DNA of 38,604 nt, from the NCBI GenBank assembly GCA_030753265.1, contig JASMCQ010000012.1, forward strand, positions 47,501 to 86,104, written 5' to 3'. Below are positions 33,834 to 38,604 of this stretch, one piece after another (positions within the stretch are counted from its first letter, which is position 1; each line of letters opens with the position of its first letter). A program made the translations under genes and the position numbers. The notes beneath the pieces are model-generated. The model worked only from the letters and a program-made list of their open reading frames with translations. It did no database searches and was not told the origin of the DNA. This DNA is from Dehalococcoidia bacterium. Its GTDB lineage: Bacteria > Chloroflexota > Dehalococcoidia > UBA3495.

Positions 33834-34891
33834 TGAGCCGCGGCCAGCGCCACCGCTTCCACGGCTTCCATAGTCGGTTCCACCTCGGTGGTGCGGGCGG
33901 CCACGCTGCTGACCGCCAGGTCCGGGTCTTTAAGGCCCGTCCCGGTGAAGATACATACTACTGTCTTTCCCGCCAGGTCCAGACCCTTCCGGTGCATTTT
34001 CACCAGCCCGGCGAAGGAGGCCGCGGATGCCGGCTCGCAAAAGACACCCTCGCGGGAGGCAAGGAGCCGGTAGGCATCCAGAATTTCGTCGTCGCTGACC
34101 ATGTCGATCACGCCCCCTGAGCCGTCCCTGGCATCCAAAGCGCCGTTCCAACTGGCCGGGTTGCCGATGCGGATGGCCGACGCGATGGTCTGCGGGTTGG
34201 CCACCGGCGCCCCGCGCACGATGGGAGCCGCACCTTCTGCCTGAAAGCCCATCATACGAGGCAGCCGGCGGGTCCGGCCGAGCTTGTAATACTCCTTGAA
34301 GCCCTTCCAGTAGGCGGTGATGTTGCCGGCGTTGCCCACCGGGATAAACAGGTAATCCGGGGCTTCACCCAAAGTGTCGGCCACCTCGAAGGCGGCCGTC
34401 TTCTGTCCTTCGATCCGGTGGAGGTTGACCGAGTTGACCAGGGTCATCGGGTGCTTGCTGGTAAAAGCCTGGACCAGCTTCAGCGCCACGTCAAAGTTCC
34501 CGCTGATCATGATGATCCGAGCGCCATAGGCCATGGCCTGGGCCAGTTTGCCCATGGCCACCTCTCCCTTGGGAATCAGCACCAGCGCGGGAAGGTCGCA
34601 ATACGCGGCATAGGCGGCGGCGGACGCGCTGGTGTTCCCGGTGGAAGCACACATTACCGCCTTGCTCCCCTCTTCCAGCGCCTTGGCGATGGCGACAACC
34701 ATGCCCCGATCTTTGAAAGACCCAGTGGGATTGCACCCTTCCAGCTTGAAGTACAGGTCGGAGCAGCCCAACTCCCTCCCGAGCCGGTTGGACTTGACCA
34801 GCGGAGTATCCCCCTCCCCCAATGTGATCATTGGGGTGGTCTCCGTCACCGGAAGGAGGTCTCTGTAGTTCCGTAGGACCCCGACACCCAT
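33830..34891 (-). CDS. thrC: Threonine synthase
   Basis: PLP enzyme converting O-phosphohomoserine to threonine; 353 aa from the chosen start. [15 protein letters not shown], the PLP lysine in [10 protein letters not shown] (Lys60), [17 protein letters not shown] and the phosphate loop [17 protein letters not shown] are all intact. I chose the ATG preceded by GGGAAG over an upstream TTG (34957), which would add a Gly-rich lead unlike other ThrC. It follows hom, completing the last steps from aspartate semialdehyde except homoserine kinase, which is not in the window. Confidence 0.96.
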   Translation of the reverse strand: MGVGVLRNYRDLLPVTETTPMITLGEGDTPLVKSNRLGRELGCSDLYFKLEGCNPTGSFKDRGMVVAIAKALEEGSKAVMCASTGNTSASAAAYAAYCDLPALVLIPKGEVAMGKLAQAMAYGARIIMISGNFDVALKLVQAFTSKHPMTLVNSVNLHRIEGQKTAAFEVADTLGEAPDYLFIPVGNAGNITAYWKGFKEYYKLGRTRRLPRMMGFQAEGAAPIVRGAPVANPQTIASAIRIGNPASWNGALDARDGSGGVIDMVSDDEILDAYRLLASREGVFCEPASAASFAGLVKMHRKGLDLAGKTVVCIFTGTGLKDPDLAVSSVAARTTEVEPTMEAVEAVALAAAQ

Positions 34892-34975
34892 ATGCTTCCC
34901 GTCAGGTAGGTTCCCACCGCCGCCTCTTCCCCATTCCGGGCGGATGGACCCGGCCAATCGGGAACGGCGTGCTGG

Positions 34976-36322
34976 TTATTCTTCGATCCGGAGAAGGCTT
35001 TTCACCCCTCGAACGACTTCCAGGTTCGCCATCGACCGAAGGGACGCCTGGACCGAGGCTTCCCTGGCCGGATGAGTGGTGATAACGATCTCAGCCGTCT
35101 GCTCCGCAAGATTGGTATCCTTCTGAATGACGGAGGCCATGCTGATCTCTCCGTCTCCCAGTATGTGGGCAATTTGGGCCAACACTCCGGGCTGGTCGGC
35201 AACCTTTAATCTGAGATAATACTTGAGCATCAAGCCGTCTATCGACTCGACAGTCCGCGCCGCACCATCCTCGGTGGGGCCCGGCGTGCGAAGCGAAGCT
35301 TCCTCCCCGGTCCCCGGAGACCCGTCAGCGGGCGAACCCGGCTGCAGGGTCAGCCTCCGGGCAACCTCGATCACGTCCCCCACCACCGCGCTCGTCGTCG
35401 GCTCCCGGCCCGCGCCCATGCCATGGAAAAGGACTTTTCCGCAGAGGCTGCCTTCCACTTCCACCGCGTTGTACACTCCGTCGACCTTGGCGAGCATGTT
35501 GTCCACGGGGACCAGCGCCGGGTAAACCCTCGCCTGGATGACGCCGTCTTCCAACGTCGCGATGGCCAGCGACTTGATGGCGTACCCCAGTTCCTGGGCG
35601 TAGCGGAAATCCTGGGATTCCAGGCTCGATATGCCCTGCCGGTAAACGTCCTCGGGGTTGAACGGGTGGTGAAAGGCCAGGGACGCCAGAATCGCCAGCT
35701 TGTAGACCGCGTCGATGCCTTCGACATCGTTGGTCGGGTCCGCTTCGGCGTAGCCGCGTTCCTGGGCTTCTTTGAGGGCTTGGCTGAAATCGGTGCCATG
35801 GTGGGCCATGCGAGTGAGGATGTAGTTGGTGGTGCCGTTGATGATGCCACGGACTGAGTGGATGTCGTTGGCCACCAGTTCGTTCATCAAGCAGCCGATG
35901 ATGGGTATCCCACCACCGACGCTCGCCTCGAAAAGCAGGTTCACCCGGTTCCGGCGCGCCAGAGAGAGCAGCTCCGGGCCGTTCTTGGCCATCACCTCTT
36001 TGTTCGCGGTGACGACGTGTTTGCCGGCGGAAAGGCCGGCCTCGAGATAGTCCGCCGCGGGCTGGGTGCCGCCGATGACCTCGACCAAGACATGGATGTC
36101 CGGGTCGCTGAGAATCTCTTCGGGATCGGTGGTGAGCAGGCTCGAGGGAAGATTGGAGTTCCGGGGCTTGGCGAGGTCTCTCACCAAGACCTTCTTCAGC
36201 TTCACGGGACGGCCGATTTTCCCGCATAAAGTCTCCGGCCGCTCCAGCAGTGCGGCCGCCACCCCGCCCCCGACCACACCCAGGCCCATCAGGCCGACGT
36301 TAACTTCACCTGGAACGCCCAC
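34976..36322 (-). CDS. hom: Homoserine dehydrogenase with ACT domain
   Basis: Reduces aspartate semialdehyde to homoserine. The N-terminal VGLMGLGVVGGGVAAAL is the dinucleotide fold; EVIGGTQPA, GKHVVTANKEVMAK, INGTTNYILTRM and the catalytic segment EADPTNDVEGIDAVYKLAIL follow. A Pro/Gly-rich insert (about residues 340-370) precedes a C-terminal ACT domain (LRLKVADQPGVLAQIAHIL), which normally confers threonine feedback. GTG 36322 is preferred because GAGAGG precedes it; a TTG 48 bases upstream would overlap the foldase gene. Confidence 0.96.
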   Translation of the reverse strand: MGVPGEVNVGLMGLGVVGGGVAAALLERPETLCGKIGRPVKLKKVLVRDLAKPRNSNLPSSLLTTDPEEILSDPDIHVLVEVIGGTQPAADYLEAGLSAGKHVVTANKEVMAKNGPELLSLARRNRVNLLFEASVGGGIPIIGCLMNELVANDIHSVRGIINGTTNYILTRMAHHGTDFSQALKEAQERGYAEADPTNDVEGIDAVYKLAILASLAFHHPFNPEDVYRQGISSLESQDFRYAQELGYAIKSLAIATLEDGVIQARVYPALVPVDNMLAKVDGVYNAVEVEGSLCGKVLFHGMGAGREPTTSAVVGDVIEVARRLTLQPGSPADGSPGTGEEASLRTPGPTEDGAARTVESIDGLMLKYYLRLKVADQPGVLAQIAHILGDGEISMASVIQKDTNLAEQTAEIVITTHPAREASVQASLRSMANLEVVRGVKSLLRIEE

Positions 36323-36329
36323 CGGCCGG

Positions 36330-37457
36330 TTACCTCTCTTCCGGTTGGTTGCGGGGCGCGCTGACGGCAACCTGGTCGGCGACCCAAGCGTAAAGGTCGC
36401 TGTCGAAGTTCATTTTCAGCCAGCCTTCACTGGCCCCGCGTTTGAGTTGGTTGTTCTTCCACTCGACCAACAACTCGTTGTTGAGCTTTGTCCGCATGAC
36501 ATCGCTCAACTCCCGCGTCTCCGGGCCGGAAAGCTTGTGGATAATGTGCACTCCCTCAGATAGGAATATGGGGTTGGCAATTTCCCCCACGGGCAGGGGC
36601 TCTTCGCCGCTCTCTTCATCTCCGAAAAGCATCCCGTCCATACTCGGGAAGGCACCCATAGGTATCCAGCCAACGTACCCACCTGGGCCGGCGAAGCCAG
36701 CGGGCATGCCCACCTCATCGGCTACCGCGGCGAAGCTCTCGGAATTCAGCCTTTCCCTGACCGCGGAGACATCTATCTCGCTGGTGAGTTCCGTACGAAT
36801 CCACTCGACTTCCACCTGCTCAAGGGTATCCTCGATGCCCAACCCCAAGATAGCATAGAGGAACCTTAGCTGTAGCTGCTCTTCCAGCGTCTCCCGGTGT
36901 ACCTTTCGTGACAGGCCGGTACGGGCCAAGTAGATTTCATAGTTGTTGTCAAACTCCCGGTCCAATTGGCCGGGGTCTGTCTCTTGCCCTTCGGGCACTT
37001 GGGGGTAGAAACGGCTGCGCAGGGCCCCGTCGATATCTTCATCGGTGATTGTGATGCCCAGGCCCGGAGCGGCCTGGCGAAGAATCTCGGCGTTGAGCAG
37101 CTCCTGGAGATACTCGAACGGAACCACGCTCAGGTCCACGCTGCCACTCAGGCCCTGAAGAACCCGGATGCGGTCCACCAGATCTCCCATGGTGAACTCC
37201 ACGTCCCGCACTTCGCCGGCCCAAACCCGTGGTGGGTGGTAGAACTTCTGGTAGTAACCTGCGAGGAGAATCCCTGCGAGTACCAGTATCAGGGCGGTCC
37301 CAATCGCCCAGGCCAGCCGCTGGTGCGTGTACTCTTTCCCAGATCGGGCTTTTGCGCGCGGGTTCTCCTCCTGGCGGGCTCGGCGCCCTCGCGCTCGGCG
37401 CCGGCTCTCGGACGGAGGGATTTGCCCAGCATCACTGGGGTTCCTGGGGAAAGCCAT
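36330..37457 (-). CDS. SurA/PrsA-like peptidyl-prolyl isomerase (foldase) with N-terminal membrane anchor
   Basis: 375 aa. A very basic N-terminus (SRRRARGRRARQ) precedes one membrane helix (about 50-68: AIGTALILVLAGILLAGYY), leaving the rest outside the cell. The SurA-N-like chaperone part runs through LQELLNAEILRQAAPGLGI. The C-terminal part around VGWIPMGAFPSMDG and IFLSEGVHIIHKLSG fits a parvulin fold, though active-site residues are weak. ATG 37457 is preferred over the TTG two codons upstream. Located between rpsR and hom, 7 bases from the hom start. Confidence 0.85.
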   Translation of the reverse strand: MAFPRNPSDAGQIPPSESRRRARGRRARQEENPRAKARSGKEYTHQRLAWAIGTALILVLAGILLAGYYQKFYHPPRVWAGEVRDVEFTMGDLVDRIRVLQGLSGSVDLSVVPFEYLQELLNAEILRQAAPGLGITITDEDIDGALRSRFYPQVPEGQETDPGQLDREFDNNYEIYLARTGLSRKVHRETLEEQLQLRFLYAILGLGIEDTLEQVEVEWIRTELTSEIDVSAVRERLNSESFAAVADEVGMPAGFAGPGGYVGWIPMGAFPSMDGMLFGDEESGEEPLPVGEIANPIFLSEGVHIIHKLSGPETRELSDVMRTKLNNELLVEWKNNQLKRGASEGWLKMNFDSDLYAWVADQVAVSAPRNQPEER

Positions 37458-37566
37458 GATCAAGCCTCAGGGTTTTCAGATACGAGCAGATCCAACCGCG
37501 AGGGACCGGCGTGGCTGGATCATGCCAGACAATATGATGATCACAGTGGGCCCGGAGGTGCAGGTA

Positions 37567-37899
37567 TTAGCGGCGGAGTCCGCTGGCCCCGGAGTGGAAC
37601 GCCACGAAGGGAACCAATGCTAGGTACCGTGCCCTGTGAATCGCGAGCCTCAGTGTCCGTTGGTGCTTGGCGCACACGCCGGTCTTGCGGCGCGGTTCTA
37701 TCTTGGCCCGGTCCGAGAGGTACCGGCGCATTTGATCGACGTTCTTGTAATCAATCAGCTTCACGTGTTCGACACAAAAAGCGCAGACCCGCCGGCGAGG
37801 AGCGTACCGGCCTCTGGGACGCCCTCCCGGACGCCCACCTGGCCGGCCCCCTGGCCGGCCGCCTTGACCACCTGGTCCTCGCGATGCATATGATGTCAT
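37567..37899 (-). CDS. rpsR: 30S ribosomal protein S18
   Basis: 110 aa, longer than the usual 75-80. The core starts at RRRVCAFCVEH and has LIDYKNVDQMRRYLSDRAKI, then TGVCAKHQRTLRLAIHRAR; two CxxC/CxxH pairs suggest a zinc-binding version. The N-terminus is extended by repeated RPGG units (about residues 15-30), and the tail continues ALVPFVAFHSGASGLRR past the usual end. Follows ssb in the standard rpsF-ssb-rpsR order. Confidence 0.96.
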   Translation of the reverse strand: MTSYASRGPGGQGGRPGGRPGGRPGGRPRGRYAPRRRVCAFCVEHVKLIDYKNVDQMRRYLSDRAKIEPRRKTGVCAKHQRTLRLAIHRARYLALVPFVAFHSGASGLRR

Positions 37900-37950
37900 A
37901 CTTGCTGCGGTCCTCCGACGGAACTTGAAGGTTGGAGTTGAAAGGTTAGG

Positions 37951-38367
37951 TTAGAACGGAAGGTCGTCAACGGCGTCACCTGCCGGACTTGCCTCCTCAA
38001 TATCGTTATCTGCCCCGTATGCGGACGCCTCGTCGCCACCGCCCGCCCCGCGGCTCAAGAACTGTACATCGGTCAGGTTGATCTCGTTCACAAAACGCAT
38101 CAGCCCGTCACGGCCTTCAAAGCTGCGGCTGTGCAGTCTCCCCTCCACGTACACCTGACGTCCCTTGGTCAGCCATTGATTACACAACTCGGCCAGCTTG
38201 CCCCAGGCGCTGACGTTGAACCACTCGGTTTCGTCTCGCCGCTCCCCTGAGGAGGTGGTATAGCGCCGCGTGGAGGCCACGCTAAACGACGTAACTGCCT
38301 GGCCCGACGGAGTGTACCGCATCTCCGGGTCTCTGCCTAGGTTGCCGATGACGATTATCTTGTTCAA
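37951..38367 (-). CDS. ssb: Single-stranded DNA-binding protein
   Basis: 138 aa. OB-fold N-terminus MNKIIVIGNLGRDPEMRYTP, WFNVSAWGKLAELCNQWLTK and GRQVYVEGRLHSRSF are the SSB signature; a Gly/acidic linker ends in the DDLPF tip that recruits DNA-repair partners. The start codon is TTG at 38367, with GGGGGG 5 bases upstream and only 9 bases after the rpsF stop. Confidence 0.96.
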   Translation of the reverse strand: MNKIIVIGNLGRDPEMRYTPSGQAVTSFSVASTRRYTTSSGERRDETEWFNVSAWGKLAELCNQWLTKGRQVYVEGRLHSRSFEGRDGLMRFVNEINLTDVQFLSRGAGGGDEASAYGADNDIEEASPAGDAVDDLPF

Positions 38368-38376
38368 GCGCCCCCC

Positions 38377-38604
38377 TTAGCCCAGGCTGCCATCCGGTTT
38401 GGTCTCGTCAGCCGGTTCCTCGGCCGCCGCATCCGCTTCCGCCGGGGCTTCTTCTTCAACAACCGCAGCTTCCGCCACCGGCTCCTCTACTTCGGCCGGG
38501 GCCTCTTCAGCGACAGCTTCCGCCGGAGCTTCTTCTTCGACAACCGCCACTTCCGCCACCGGCTCCTCTACTTCGGCCGGGGCCTCTTCAGCGACAGCTT
38601 CCGC
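38377..38604 (-). CDS. rpsF: C-terminal acidic tail of ribosomal protein S6 (partial, continues beyond the window)
   Basis: Only the last 75 codons are inside the window; the frame is open to the right edge. All that is seen is an Ala/Glu/Pro/Val-rich tail built from a 27-residue repeat (AEAVAEEAPAEVEEPVAE..). The identification as S6 rests on gene order (rpsF-ssb-rpsR) and on acidic S6 tails known from other bacteria. No globular S6 domain can be checked here. Confidence 0.65.
   Translation of the reverse strand, partial: AEAVAEEAPAEVEEPVAEVAVVEEEAPAEAVAEEAPAEVEEPVAEAAVVEEEAPAEADAAAEEPADETKPDGSLG
38470..38604 (-). repeat. 81-bp tandem repeat encoding the rpsF acidic tail
   Basis: The stretch beginning TTCCGCCACCGG at 38470 recurs at 38551, an exact 81-base period, nearly identical over the visible second copy. 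The repeat keeps the frame (27 codons), so its number can change without disrupting the protein. It runs off the window edge. Confidence 0.85.

Noticed and set aside
1..38604. CRISPR array, insertion sequence, prophage, restriction or toxin-antitoxin system
   Set aside because: No regular spacer repeats, transposase/integrase motifs or nuclease-methylase pairs are visible; the lone methyltransferase is a small-molecule type.

Overview
The window looks like a chromosomal segment of a high-GC member of the Chloroflexota, most like the Dehalococcoidia/SAR202 side. This is inferred from content, not from a phylogeny: three class III (CaiB/BaiF) CoA-transferases, three SDR oxidoreductases and two F420/FMN luciferase-like enzymes sit beside core genes, and there are several lipoproteins with Pro/Thr/Ala linkers and many GTG and TTG starts. 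No phage, transposase, CRISPR array or rRNA gene is visible.

Layout. 0.1-1.35 kb: a lower-GC lipoprotein gene whose duplicated C-terminal domain is frameshifted. 1.5-8.9 kb (+): a catabolic block of three CaiB/BaiF CoA-transferases, three tandem SDRs and a luciferase-like (LLM) oxidoreductase. 9.1-13.0 kb (-): alpha/beta hydrolase, a conserved unknown protein, a 3-hydroxyisobutyrate-dehydrogenase-like enzyme and a metallo-beta-lactamase-fold hydrolase. 13.1-13.6 kb (-): apt. 13.8-19.0 kb (+): a translation/transcription cluster, tRNA-Thr, tRNA-Tyr, tRNA-Thr, tuf, rpmG, secE, nusG, rplK, rplA, L10-leader attenuator, rplJ, rplL. A small zinc-ribbon reading frame follows rplL where rpoBC is often found.

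19.3-22.1 kb (-): an S41/PDZ lipoprotein that lacks both catalytic residues, and a PIG-L deacetylase. 22.6-26.4 kb (+): a conserved unknown protein, a fumarylacetoacetase-family enzyme, a methyltransferase and a second LLM oxidoreductase. 26.5-27.7 kb (-): a lipoprotein. 28.1-30.3 kb (+): a phosphotriesterase-family hydrolase and a tandem-GNAT acetyltransferase. 38.6-30.2 kb (-): a long co-directional run, rpsF tail, ssb, rpsR, SurA-like foldase, hom, thrC, folE, FemAB/GNAT-like protein, MshA-like glycosyltransferase and DUF502 membrane protein. Several of its genes overlap by 4 bases.

Most notable: the predicted catalytically dead S41 protease with a duplicated N-terminal module; a readable L10-leader terminator/antiterminator switch; a structured rplJ-rplL spacer; divergent consensus promoters between apt and tRNA-tuf; a 66-bp palindromic dispersed element present twice; and the frameshifted duplication in the first lipoprotein. 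I did not find a clear new multi-gene defence or mobile system. The most speculative multi-gene idea is that the MshA-like, PIG-L and tandem-GNAT genes make a low-molecular-weight thiol.
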